NCBI GenBank assembly: GCA_013043915.1
Contig: JABEVH010000308.1
Coordinates: 1-9,391 of the forward strand
Reading direction: 5' to 3'
Length of the DNA: 9,391 bases
Origin: Pseudomonadales bacterium
GTDB taxonomy: Bacteria; Pseudomonadota; Gammaproteobacteria; Pseudomonadales; Moraxellaceae
Shown here one piece after another: positions 1-6,900 of this stretch. Below the pieces are notes generated by a model. It was given only the letters and a program-made list of their open reading frames with translations, was not told the DNA's origin and made no database searches. The translations under genes and the position numbers were made by a program. Every line of letters starts with the position of its first letter. The first letter of the stretch is position 1.

Positions 1-1607
1 ATCAGGAAAGTGAAGGAGGGCTGGCCAACTATCTGGATAGTTTATTTGAGCGACTACGTCAGCGCTATGCCCGTAGTCTGCAAGTATCGCTGACATCGCT
101 GCCGGTGGTCAGCGTCTTCGCCATACTGGTGGTGATGTTGATGGCGGTATTATTCATGATGTCGAAAAAGGAACTGGCTCCTCAGGAAGATGAAGGCGTT
201 ATCATTACCATGGCGACGGGAGCACCCAACGCTACCTTAAAGCAGTCCATGGAAGCCGCTCACCAGATTGATGGTATTTTTACAGGTTACCAAGAAACAG
301 CACATGTCTTTCAGTTGACCGGAGTCTCTGGCCTCAACAGTGGCATTGCCGGCATGGTGTTTAAACCCTGGGATCAGCGTCAGCGTACAACCAATGATAT
401 TCAGCCGCTGATTCAGCACCAGCTCTCGCAGTTGGTAGGAGTCAAGGCTGTGGCATTTCAGCGTCCGTCCTTGCCTGGGGGCGGAGGTGGTCTACCTGTT
501 CAGTTTGTAATTCAGAGTACAGATGATTATGGACGAATGAATCAAGTGGCTGGGGATTTCATGAAACAGGCCTTAGCGACGCATCAGTTTATGTTTCTCG
601 ATGATGACTTGAAATATGACAAGCCTTCGGTGGATATTGAAGTTAATAGGGCGCGGGTAGCACAACTCGGCTTGAATATGCGTGATGTGGGTAATGCCTT
701 GCAAGCGGCCTTGAGTGCCGGGTACGTCAACTATTTTAATCTTGATGGGCGTTCGTATAAAGTCATTCCGCAAATGGATCGTGTACAGCGGCAAAATCCA
801 ACCCAATTGCTTGATTATAGTCTGACGGCTCCTGATGGACAGATTGTGCAACTGTCGACACTGGTTCATTTGCGCATGCAAGTGATCCCCGAGACCCTGA
901 ATCACTTTCAGCAGCTTAATTCTGCGACGTTCTCGGGTGTGGCCATGCCGGGGGTCAGCATGGGGGATGCCCTGGCTTCTTTGCAACGCCTGTCCGCAAA
1001 ATTACCGCAAGGATATACGGTTGATTACGGTGGACAGTCTCGCCAATATGTGCAGGAAAACAGTGCCTTAATTTGGACGTTTGTATTTGCCCTGATCATT
1101 ATCTTTCTGGCACTGGCTGCCCAGTTTGAAAGTTTTAGAGATCCTTTGATCGTGTTGGTCAGCGTGCCGCTATCCATTTGCGGTGCCATGATATTCATCT
1201 TCTTGGGATGGCATGGCGCTAGTTTGAATATTTACTCGGAAGTGGGCTTAGTGACCTTGATCGGGTTGATTAGCAAACATGGAATTCTCATCGTGGAATT
1301 TGCCAATCAGCTGCAAAAGCAGGGTATGAGTAAAATGCAGGCTATTGCGGAAGCGGCGGGTATCAGATTACGGCCTATTCTTATGACATCGGCCTCTATG
1401 GTCGTGGGCGTTACTCCCCTGATTTTGGCGACAGGTGCCGGGGCGGTGGGACGCTATAACATGGGTCTGGTGATCGCCAGTGGTATAGCCATCGGTACTT
1501 TGTTTACCCTGTATGTGGTACCTGCTATTTATCTGATGCTGGCTGCTGAGCATAGTGAGTCCCATGATCGGGCCATGGAAGCAGAGGTTCAGGCTTTGGA
1601 AGGATAA
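1..1607 (+). CDS. RND multidrug efflux permease, HAE-1 family, C-terminal half (5' end outside window)
   Basis: This is the inner-membrane, proton-driven pump subunit of a tripartite efflux system, partnered by a periplasmic adaptor and an outer-membrane channel that are not in the window. The frame is open from position 3 to the TAA at 1605-1607, giving 534 residues of a family usually about 1030 long, so the N-terminal half is missing only because of the window edge. An internal ATG at 105 lies in the first membrane segment and is not a true start. The visible part begins at the equivalent of AcrB TM7 (about nt 102-165), followed by LAPQEDEGVI, the second porter half with the PGGGGGLPVQFVI stretch, and TM8-TM12 from about nt 1065. 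The TM10 lysine of the proton relay is present in ISKHGILIVEFAN (codon 1275-1277), as are the TM11 arginine and threonine in IRLRPILMTS. The first half, with the TM4 aspartates, cannot be seen. Substrates cannot be predicted. Confidence 0.95.
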   Translation, partial: QESEGGLANYLDSLFERLRQRYARSLQVSLTSLPVVSVFAILVVMLMAVLFMMSKKELAPQEDEGVIITMATGAPNATLKQSMEAAHQIDGIFTGYQETAHVFQLTGVSGLNSGIAGMVFKPWDQRQRTTNDIQPLIQHQLSQLVGVKAVAFQRPSLPGGGGGLPVQFVIQSTDDYGRMNQVAGDFMKQALATHQFMFLDDDLKYDKPSVDIEVNRARVAQLGLNMRDVGNALQAALSAGYVNYFNLDGRSYKVIPQMDRVQRQNPTQLLDYSLTAPDGQIVQLSTLVHLRMQVIPETLNHFQQLNSATFSGVAMPGVSMGDALASLQRLSAKLPQGYTVDYGGQSRQYVQENSALIWTFVFALIIIFLALAAQFESFRDPLIVLVSVPLSICGAMIFIFLGWHGASLNIYSEVGLVTLIGLISKHGILIVEFANQLQKQGMSKMQAIAEAAGIRLRPILMTSASMVVGVTPLILATGAGAVGRYNMGLVIASGIAIGTLFTLYVVPAIYLMLAAEHSESHDRAMEAEVQALEG

Positions 1608-1618
1608 GTCAGCAGGCA

Positions 1619-1660
1619 ATAAAAATCGGGCAAGCCATTCTGCAACAGGTTTGGCTTGCC
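1619..1660 (-). terminator. Rho-independent terminator reading the minus strand
   Basis: GGCAAGCC at 1629-1636 and GGCTTGCC at 1653-1660 are perfect 8-bp inverted arms, extendable by one A-T pair, around a loop of about 15 nt. Read on the minus strand, the stem is followed after CGA by five T (1621-1625), as expected for an intrinsic terminator. On the plus strand the stem is followed by TGGAGGC with no T tract, so it is a poor terminator for the efflux gene that ends at 1607. It would stop minus-strand transcripts before they run antisense into that gene. Confidence 0.55.
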
Positions 1661-1819
1661 TGGAGGCGGAGTTTGCGCTATGGGGTGGCGTTAAATGACT
1701 CTGAGAGCTTGATCAAAGCGCCGTTGTGTCAATCATTATTCGCGATAATTCCTTCGTTTTTTTATCTTGAAGTGCACCAACGCTAGTTAAATGTTTACCA
1801 CGTATTCATGTTATAGCAC

Positions 1820-2107
1820 TCACTTATGCTCCAAAAAGGGCACGACGGTTAGCATTGTTATGCCTGCACTGAAGTAACTGCTGTGGATGATGGCCAGAAA
1901 ATGCAGGAAAAAAATCCAGTGTATGCTTAAATAAAAGAGAGGTAGTTTCCAGGCACTGATGCGGTTACCGACCATGAAAATCAGGCATGCCAATGCCAGT
2001 GCCAGTGCCCGGGTACGATGGGACAGGAGCAGGCGGTTCAGAGTATTCCCTGTGATGCTGATGCAAGCCAAATTCATAACGGCATGTTTTTGTTGGGCCA
2101 TTAGCAT
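1820..2107 (-). CDS. Doubtful small hydrophobic membrane protein
   Basis: This is a 95-residue minus-strand frame that I do not recognise. It has an Ala/Leu-rich hydrophobic segment (about residues 33-47, ALALALACLIFMVG) and a second aromatic one (about 53-75), so it could be a small inner-membrane protein. In its favour, it occupies an otherwise empty interval and a minus-strand terminator lies about 160 nt past its stop. Against it, there is no Shine-Dalgarno sequence before the ATG at 2107 or the next in-frame ATG at 2101, and the open frame continues upstream to 2224 without a clear start. It could equally be a remnant or a chance frame. Confidence 0.25.
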   Translation of the reverse strand: MLMAQQKHAVMNLACISITGNTLNRLLLSHRTRALALALACLIFMVGNRISAWKLPLFYLSIHWIFFLHFLAIIHSSYFSAGITMLTVVPFLEHK

Positions 2108-2281
2108 GGCATGACGGTAGATGCATGCGTGGATAAAACATTCTGGAAAAGATGTTGGTGTATGGCGGGCATGGACGATGGGATTGAGACCTGATAGTAA
2201 GATTGAAAATGTAAAAACTGCTTCCTACGGCAATTGAACGGGGCAGAAAATATGGGTAATAGCTGGCACGGGGAGATTTAA

Positions 2282-2635
2282 ATGTTGCATCCGGACATGA
2301 GTAGGGATGCCCAAGAAGACGTGTCGAGGGTCACGGTGGATGACCTGAAAATTAGCGTTGATGGGGTAGGCGGTCATGATTTTATACGCTGGGATCAGTT
2401 GCAGTGGGTGGTTATTGAAGCAGCCATGGAGGAAGAGGGGCGTTCTTTGGTATGGCGCTTGCAAGGTTTAGGGGTAAGACGGTGTCGCATTCCGTTTGGA
2501 ATAGAAGGTGAGCAGCAGATGCTGGCTAAGTTGCAGAACTTGCCAGGTTTTGATGTGTTGGCTGTGGCAGAAGCGCTCTGCGGCAGTGATGCCGGGCGCT
2601 TCATCTGTTGGCGGCGTGATCGATCAGCTAAATGA
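2282..2635 (+). CDS. Small cytoplasmic protein of unknown function, possibly PH-like fold
   Basis: This 117-residue protein has no signal peptide and no membrane segment. GGGAG at 2271-2275, six bases before the ATG, is a good ribosome binding site and fixes the start. The order of features is a short beta-rich N-terminal half (VTVDDLKISV, then IRWDQLQWVVIEAA), a central WRLQGLGVRRCRIPFG, then LLPGFD-like helix-forming sequence (KLQNLPGFDVLAVAEAL) and a closing F-I-C-W-R-R. From memory, a widespread family of small uncharacterised bacterial proteins shares the pattern of a tryptophan-containing start, a 'vP...G...ll..Lq.LPGFD...v..Am' block and a final F..W, and is thought to be PH-like. That assignment is recall, not a search result. 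It is monocistronic, and its stop lies 13 bases from the stop of the convergent exported-protein gene. Confidence 0.75.
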   Translation: MLHPDMSRDAQEDVSRVTVDDLKISVDGVGGHDFIRWDQLQWVVIEAAMEEEGRSLVWRLQGLGVRRCRIPFGIEGEQQMLAKLQNLPGFDVLAVAEALCGSDAGRFICWRRDRSAK

Positions 2636-2648
2636 TCAGGCGATGCAA

Positions 2649-3395
2649 TCAGTAGCGTAATCGCAGTGCAGTTTCGTAAACGGTATCGTTATGTTTGATG
2701 CCCATACCTGTGGGTACGATGTTGTCATATTCGTGACGTAGCCCCAGTTGCAGGCTCAGTGATGAAGTGATATCGACCCCAAGCTCAAGAACATCGTTGA
2801 TCAGATAATTGCTCCATTGCGATAGTCTGGGCTGATATTGCAAGCTAGCCAGGATATGAGCCTGCGGACTGATCTGACGCATATAGTTGATGGCTGTATT
2901 GGCGCGCCAATAATCATTACTGACATTGGCCTGGCTTTGCCACTCATGTAAACCATCAACACTTAAGTAAAGGGCGCGTTCTTGATGTTCGTAGTCTAGG
3001 GTAAAGCGGGCACCGGCACCTACTTGAGTACGGTTGGCGAGCTGGCGCATATCATCCTGCAAGTAGTCCATGTAGGCCTCAGCAGCTAGGCCATGTTGAA
3101 ATTCATCGATATAGTGTGCATCGGCCCAACCTGTATCTACCGCCTTGATGCCATTGGCATTAAGGCGGGTGTAATCACCCGTGATTGACATGGTGGTAGT
3201 ATGGGCGCGGTAATCGACACGGCCTCCGGCGGTAAATTCATGGTCTGAGCTGTTGCCGCTGCGCCCATCAAGAGCTGCTTCGGCTTGTCCACTGCCGCCT
3301 TCTGCAGGTGGATCCACCTGATCCTGATAGACGGTTTCCATAGCGTGAGCTGCCAGTGGCAGCATGACAACTAATAGGGGTATTATGCGCCTCAT
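2649..3395 (-). CDS. Exported beta-barrel protein resembling DUF481 (YdiY-like) outer-membrane proteins
   Basis: This 248-residue protein starts at the ATG at 3395. The frame is open 22 codons further upstream, but the strong AAGGAGA site at 3404-3410 and a clean signal peptide (MRRIIPLLVVMLPLAAHA, cleavage after AHA) fix this start. A polar linker of about 25 residues rich in Glu, Gly and Ser follows. The rest is alternating-hydrophobicity strands with many aromatics, ending in LRLRY, a C-terminal aromatic typical of BAM-inserted barrels. The final third (YQPRLSQWSNYLIND through LSLQLGLRHEYDN and the closing strand) matches my memory of DUF481 proteins such as the salt-induced outer-membrane protein YdiY. 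Function is unknown. It is transcribed divergently from the T2SS operon and shares its promoter region. Confidence 0.85.
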   Translation of the reverse strand: MRRIIPLLVVMLPLAAHAMETVYQDQVDPPAEGGSGQAEAALDGRSGNSSDHEFTAGGRVDYRAHTTTMSITGDYTRLNANGIKAVDTGWADAHYIDEFQHGLAAEAYMDYLQDDMRQLANRTQVGAGARFTLDYEHQERALYLSVDGLHEWQSQANVSNDYWRANTAINYMRQISPQAHILASLQYQPRLSQWSNYLINDVLELGVDITSSLSLQLGLRHEYDNIVPTGMGIKHNDTVYETALRLRY

Positions 3396-3403
3396 AGAGT
3401 TCG

Positions 3404-3411
3404 TCTCCTTT
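3404..3411 (-). promoter_or_regulatory. Strong ribosome binding site for the DUF481-like gene
   Basis: On the minus strand AAAGGAGA lies nine bases before the ATG at 3395. It rejects the longer frame beginning at 3461, which would put 22 non-signal-like residues in front of the signal peptide and would start inside the promoter. Confidence 0.8.
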
Positions 3412-3419
3412 AAGAGAAG

Positions 3420-3448
3420 TTGGCTTTCGGGTTGGCGGCGATTATAAA
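3420..3448 (+). promoter_or_regulatory. Sigma70-like promoter of the gspN-gspC-gspD operon
   Basis: TTGGCT (3420-3425; four of six consensus bases) is separated by 17 nt from TATAAA (3443-3448; five of six). The predicted start of transcription is near 3455, about 27 nt before the preferred gspN start at 3483. Its -10 box overlaps the -10 box of the divergent gene. Confidence 0.55.
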
Positions 3449-3468
3449 GTAGACTTTCCATTGTGCAA
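3441..3468 (-). promoter_or_regulatory. Sigma70-like promoter of the DUF481-like gene
   Basis: Read on the minus strand, a perfect TATAAT (3441-3446) lies 16 nt from TTGCAC (3463-3468; three of six consensus bases). Transcription would begin near 3434, leaving a leader of about 39 nt with the AAAGGAGA site. The -10 overlaps by four bases the plus-strand -10 of the gspN operon. Confidence 0.5.
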
Positions 3469-3482
3469 TGCCGGAATCATGC

Positions 3483-4226
3483 ATGTCATCGAGTTCATCT
3501 TTACCTAGTCTTCCCTGGTGGCGTTTATCCTTATGGGGCATGGTTGTAGCCATGATGGCCCTGATTTGGCAATGTCCAGCAGAATGGGTCATTAATCCTG
3601 TGGCCCGTCATCTGCAGTTGCCCATGCGAGTTACAGGAGGGACGGTGTGGTCTGGTAGCCTTATATTGGATGATGCCGATATGACCATGCCGATGGTATG
3701 GGACTGTCATCCGCAGTGGACAGGCATGATGGGATGCCATTTCAGGTTTATGGTGCAGGGTCAAATGGGTAAAATAGATTTGCAATTAGGTTGGCACGGA
3801 TGGAAGTTGGATCGTGCATCAGCATGGTTGCCAGCAAGTTTGCTGATGAAGCAAGTTCAAGGGCTCAGTCTGGCTGCGCCGGTAAAAATTGATTCACTAC
3901 AGGGGCAAGGTGATTTCAAGGATCCGGGTCGCTGGCATCTGTCGGGTTTATTAACCTATGCTGGCGGGCTGACAGCAGTGAATTTGCAGGGTCAACACTA
4001 TAGTTTACAGTTACCTGCTGTTACTCTGGTGCCGCACTCTTCGGCAGATGGATTGGCATGGCGTCTCAGCGAGACTTCAGGTTTGTTACTGGGACGAGTG
4101 ATTTTACAGCCTGGGCAAATATTTAAGGTTGAGTTGGCGCAACGTTTGCTGGCCCTGTCTCCCTTGTATCAGGGGCGGGCTTGGACCCCAGACCGTATTG
4201 ATGTTCATATGCAGGGTAGCTTATGA
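3483..4226 (+). CDS. gspN: Type II secretion system protein N
   Basis: GspN is an accessory bitopic inner-membrane protein of the T2SS with a periplasmic domain; its exact job is unsettled. This 247-residue protein starts with a short Ser-rich cytoplasmic tail, then one membrane segment (about residues 15-30, LWGMVVAMMALIW) and a periplasmic domain. GTVWSGSL just after the membrane segment is the family's most recognisable motif, and length is normal for the family. I prefer the ATG at 3483 because GGAA lies about seven bases upstream and the predicted transcript starts near 3455. The in-frame ATG at 3468 would add five residues but has no ribosome binding site. It is first in the operon, and its TGA overlaps the gspC ATG in an ATGA arrangement, indicating translational coupling. 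Confidence 0.82.
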   Translation: MSSSSSLPSLPWWRLSLWGMVVAMMALIWQCPAEWVINPVARHLQLPMRVTGGTVWSGSLILDDADMTMPMVWDCHPQWTGMMGCHFRFMVQGQMGKIDLQLGWHGWKLDRASAWLPASLLMKQVQGLSLAAPVKIDSLQGQGDFKDPGRWHLSGLLTYAGGLTAVNLQGQHYSLQLPAVTLVPHSSADGLAWRLSETSGLLLGRVILQPGQIFKVELAQRLLALSPLYQGRAWTPDRIDVHMQGSL

Positions 4227-4717
4227 CTTACCCGATGGAGAATTGGTCACAACGATTGATATTGCCGGCAGCTATCCTGTCGGTGACGGTGCTAGCTATG
4301 ACGGTGGTGCATCTGGGGTTACGCCTGAGTCATCATCTTAATCCTCGCCATGAATTGTTAGCTATGGTCCGTCCCGTAGCCCATGATGATCACGATTTAC
4401 AGGATTTATTGGCATTGCACTGGTTTGGACAAAGTCATGCTGTTCAAGGAGCCGGCAACCAAGTAGAAACAGCACTTCCCTTGGTTTTGCGGGGAGTTTT
4501 TTTAAGTTTGGGGGCTGATTCTAGTTCAGCCATGGTCCAGGCCGTGGGTCAGGTCCAGCCGCGTATGTATCATACAGGAGATGATGTGGGTGGAGGAACC
4601 GTGGTAGCTGTGGGAGAACGGATGATACAGATTCGTAGATCGGATGGGCATCTGGAGGTTTTGCGTATCAGCAAAGATCCTGCGCTGATTTTGCCGTCGC
4701 GTCCAGATAAGCAATGA
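4223..4717 (+). CDS. gspC: Type II secretion system protein C, short form without PDZ domain
   Basis: GspC bridges the inner-membrane assembly platform and the secretin; its periplasmic HR domain binds the N0 domain of GspD. This 164-residue protein has a short cytoplasmic end, one membrane segment (about residues 11-33), a linker with the typical LHWFGQ box, and an HR domain (about 80-152) recognised by ETALPLVLRGVF, the S-x-A-M-V-Q-A block, the M-Y-H-T-G-D-D-V-GGG turn and ERMIQIRRSDGHLEVL. It stops soon after the HR domain, with neither the PDZ domain of classical GspC nor the coiled coil known for Pseudomonas XcpP. The start overlaps the gspN stop as ATGA. The next gene encodes its partner GspD after a gap of 58 bases. 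Confidence 0.88.
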   Translation: MTYPMENWSQRLILPAAILSVTVLAMTVVHLGLRLSHHLNPRHELLAMVRPVAHDDHDLQDLLALHWFGQSHAVQGAGNQVETALPLVLRGVFLSLGADSSSAMVQAVGQVQPRMYHTGDDVGGGTVVAVGERMIQIRRSDGHLEVLRISKDPALILPSRPDKQ

Positions 4718-4775
4718 ATGTGAAGTTGATATTATCAATAGGCTGCCCGTTTGGGCCTGTACTGCAGGATGCTTC

Positions 4776-6827
4776 ATGAAGAAGTTACGTGGATTATGGG
4801 TTGCCTTGTTGGCGATGCTGAGTATATATACGGTGCAGGCTGCCCCGTCCTGGAAGGTTAATCTTAAGGATGCTGATATTTCGGCTTTGGTGGCTGAAGT
4901 CGCGGAGATCACCGGCAAGAATTTTGTGGTGGATCCCAGGGTCAAGGGAACCGTGACCGTTATCTCGACGCAGTCCCTGAACAAGGATCAGGTTTATGAT
5001 CTTTTTTTAGGGGTCCTGGATGTCAACGGATTTAGTGCTGTCCCCATGGGCAATGTGATTAAAATTGTACCTGATATTAATGCCAGGACGGGAGGGGTCA
5101 AGGTTGATATGACAGGAGGACAAAGCCAGGGCGAGGAGCTGGTGACCCGTGTGGTATTGCTGGACTCGACCAATGCGGTGGATCTGGTGCCGGTGCTTCG
5201 TCCCATGATGCCGCAATTTGCGCATTTGGCAGCAGTACCAGATGCCAATGCCCTGATTCTCAGCGATCGTGCCTCGAACATTGCTTCCCTCATTGATGTG
5301 ATACACGCCTTGGATAGCGTGGGCAGTGAACCTGTCACTGCAATTGATTTGAAGTACGCTCAGGTGGCTGATGTGGTTACCATGCTCAAGGCATTAACGC
5401 CGATATCAACACCCAAGGATGCAAAAACCTTTTCTCGGTTGCATGTTGTGGAAGATGAACGGACCAACCGGCTGATCGTGCGAGGAGATGCCCAAGCGGT
5501 TGATCATCTGCGCCAATTGGTGACTACCCTAGATCTTCCTGCTATCAACACCGGCAATATTGAAGTGTTTCGATTGGCACATGCCTCGGCAAAAGAAGTG
5601 GCCGGTGTGCTTAACAAGATGGTGGGCAGTTCTAGTGGGACGGCGGCAGCAGCTCCGGGAGCAGCCAAGGAAAGTGCGGCTAAGTTCGAAGGCCCAGCCA
5701 CGATAGAGCCGGACAAAGAACAAAATGCTGTGGTGGTTCGTGCAGATCCGCGCGTCATGCGGGAAATTGAACATGTGATCAAGGAGCTGGATACGCGAAG
5801 GGCTGAGGTGCTAATTCAAGCAGCGATTGTTGAAATCACCGGTTCTAACGGTAATCAGTTGGGTATACAGTGGGCTGGTGGCGATCCGGCCACAGGTATA
5901 GGTACCATTTCGTTTAGTAATGCAGGGACTAGCCTTAATTCGGCCATTGAAGGTTACTTAAGTACTTATGGTGCTTCTTCTGCCTATGGCAGTACTTATG
6001 GATCGAATATGGCGGGAGGAGGATATGCCACAGCATCTCCCATGGCATCAGGTGCTTCGGGGGTTACCTTGTCTGATGGAGCGACGGTGGGTTTTGGTCG
6101 CGAAATTCATCGCGCCAATGGTCAGTCCACATTTTATGGTGCTTTAGTTGAGGCTTTAGCTACGGCGAGTAACGCTAACCTCTTGTCTGCACCTTCGGTG
6201 CTGACCTTGGATAATCAAGAGGCCAAGATTGTTGTAGGCGAAAATGTTCCGTTTATTACCGGGGCCAGCACCAGTGCGGTTTCAGGTACCAATAACCCTT
6301 TTCAAACCATAGAGCGCAAGGATGTGGGTATTACCCTTAAGGTGGTTCCGCATATCTCTGATGGTAAACTGGTTCGACTCGAAGTCGATCAGGAAGTATC
6401 AGCAGTTCTGCCGGAAGTAACCGGTGTTCATGCTGCAGATCTGATCACCAGCACACGTAATATTAAAACTACGGTGCTGGTGAATAACCATCAAACCATA
6501 GTCTTGGGGGGGTTGATGCAAAATGACACGACCAATTCCGAAAGCAAGGTACCTCTTTTGGGAGATATCCCATTTCTGGGGTGGTTGTTCAAGGCCAGCG
6601 GCGATAATGTGACCAAAACGAATCTGCTGATTTTTCTCACGCCGACCATCGTGGTTGATGGCGAGGCCATTGATACGCTAACGCATAAATCTTATCAGGA
6701 TATTCGAACCTTCCAGATGGGACTGTGGGGCGATAAGTTGGGCGTACTTCCAGATGATATACAAAAGGTCTATCAGGGTGTGACCAAGCCTGATAAGGCA
6801 ACTAAATCTTCAACATTAAAACCCTGA
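4776..6827 (+). CDS. gspD: Type II secretion system secretin GspD
   Basis: GspD is the outer-membrane multimeric channel through which folded exoproteins leave the periplasm. The 683-residue protein has a signal peptide (1-22, cut after VQA) and then N0 (about 24-98, including FVVDPRVKGTVTV). N1 (about 123-180), N2 (186-254, VHxLxY-like DLKYAQVADVVTML) and N3 (262-340) follow. The C-terminal secretin domain (about 345-630) carries the signatures VGENVPFITG, DVGITLKVVPHI and VPLLGDIPFLGWLFK. A tail of about 50 residues could serve as a pilotin-binding region. Two low-complexity insertions stand out: Ala/Gly/Ser-rich in N3 (284-300) and Ser/Tyr/Gly-rich in the secretin domain (about 383-430), near where some secretins carry cap-gate insertions. 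Length is normal for GspD. AGGA six bases before the ATG supports the start. Confidence 0.97.
   Translation: MKKLRGLWVALLAMLSIYTVQAAPSWKVNLKDADISALVAEVAEITGKNFVVDPRVKGTVTVISTQSLNKDQVYDLFLGVLDVNGFSAVPMGNVIKIVPDINARTGGVKVDMTGGQSQGEELVTRVVLLDSTNAVDLVPVLRPMMPQFAHLAAVPDANALILSDRASNIASLIDVIHALDSVGSEPVTAIDLKYAQVADVVTMLKALTPISTPKDAKTFSRLHVVEDERTNRLIVRGDAQAVDHLRQLVTTLDLPAINTGNIEVFRLAHASAKEVAGVLNKMVGSSSGTAAAAPGAAKESAAKFEGPATIEPDKEQNAVVVRADPRVMREIEHVIKELDTRRAEVLIQAAIVEITGSNGNQLGIQWAGGDPATGIGTISFSNAGTSLNSAIEGYLSTYGASSAYGSTYGSNMAGGGYATASPMASGASGVTLSDGATVGFGREIHRANGQSTFYGALVEALATASNANLLSAPSVLTLDNQEAKIVVGENVPFITGASTSAVSGTNNPFQTIERKDVGITLKVVPHISDGKLVRLEVDQEVSAVLPEVTGVHAADLITSTRNIKTTVLVNNHQTIVLGGLMQNDTTNSESKVPLLGDIPFLGWLFKASGDNVTKTNLLIFLTPTIVVDGEAIDTLTHKSYQDIRTFQMGLWGDKLGVLPDDIQKVYQGVTKPDKATKSSTLKP
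5961..6001 (+). repeat. In-frame direct repeat in the Ser/Tyr/Gly insertion of gspD
   Basis: AGTACTTATGG occurs at 5961-5971 and again at 5991-6001, exactly 30 bases (ten codons) apart. Each copy encodes Ser-Thr-Tyr-Gly, and a related Ala-Tyr-Gly sits between them. This looks like a small in-frame duplication inside a low-complexity loop of the secretin domain, which could vary in copy number without a frameshift. Confidence 0.6.
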
Positions 6828-6900
6828 TGAGATGCCTTGATTTTCCGGAGTAGAGTAAGGCGAGCGTTGAGTAGGTGACGATGACTAGGCGAACTGGTTT

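Larger units (their letters stand above)
1608..2281. other. Sparse intergenic region between efflux pump and small hypothetical gene
   Basis: This 674-base gap holds a minus-strand terminator hairpin near its left end, a run of seven T at 1757-1763 behind only a weak AT stem, and one doubtful minus-strand membrane ORF (1820-2107). I see no tRNA, no convincing riboswitch, and no strong sigma70 promoter for the plus-strand gene at 2282. The best pair there, TTGAAC at 2234 with TAATAG at 2257, matches consensus weakly and would start transcription almost on the ribosome binding site. A short GCCAGT-like repetition near 1988-2009 underlies an Ala-Leu run in the minus-strand ORF. Confidence 0.6.

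Noticed and set aside
1735..1763. ATTAT/ATAAT stem followed by seven T as a plus-strand terminator for the efflux gene
   Set aside because: The stem is only five A-T pairs and lies seven bases before the T run; it is too weak to call. Termination of the efflux transcript remains unexplained.
2234..2262. TTGAAC with 17-nt spacing to TAATAG as promoter of the small hypothetical gene
   Set aside because: The -10 matches only three of six consensus bases, and transcription would begin almost on the ribosome binding site at 2271.
4526..5338. Long minus-strand frames opposite gspC and gspD
   Set aside because: They are antisense to genes with clear family signatures, show no domain of their own, and have unremarkable composition for reverse-frame shadows.
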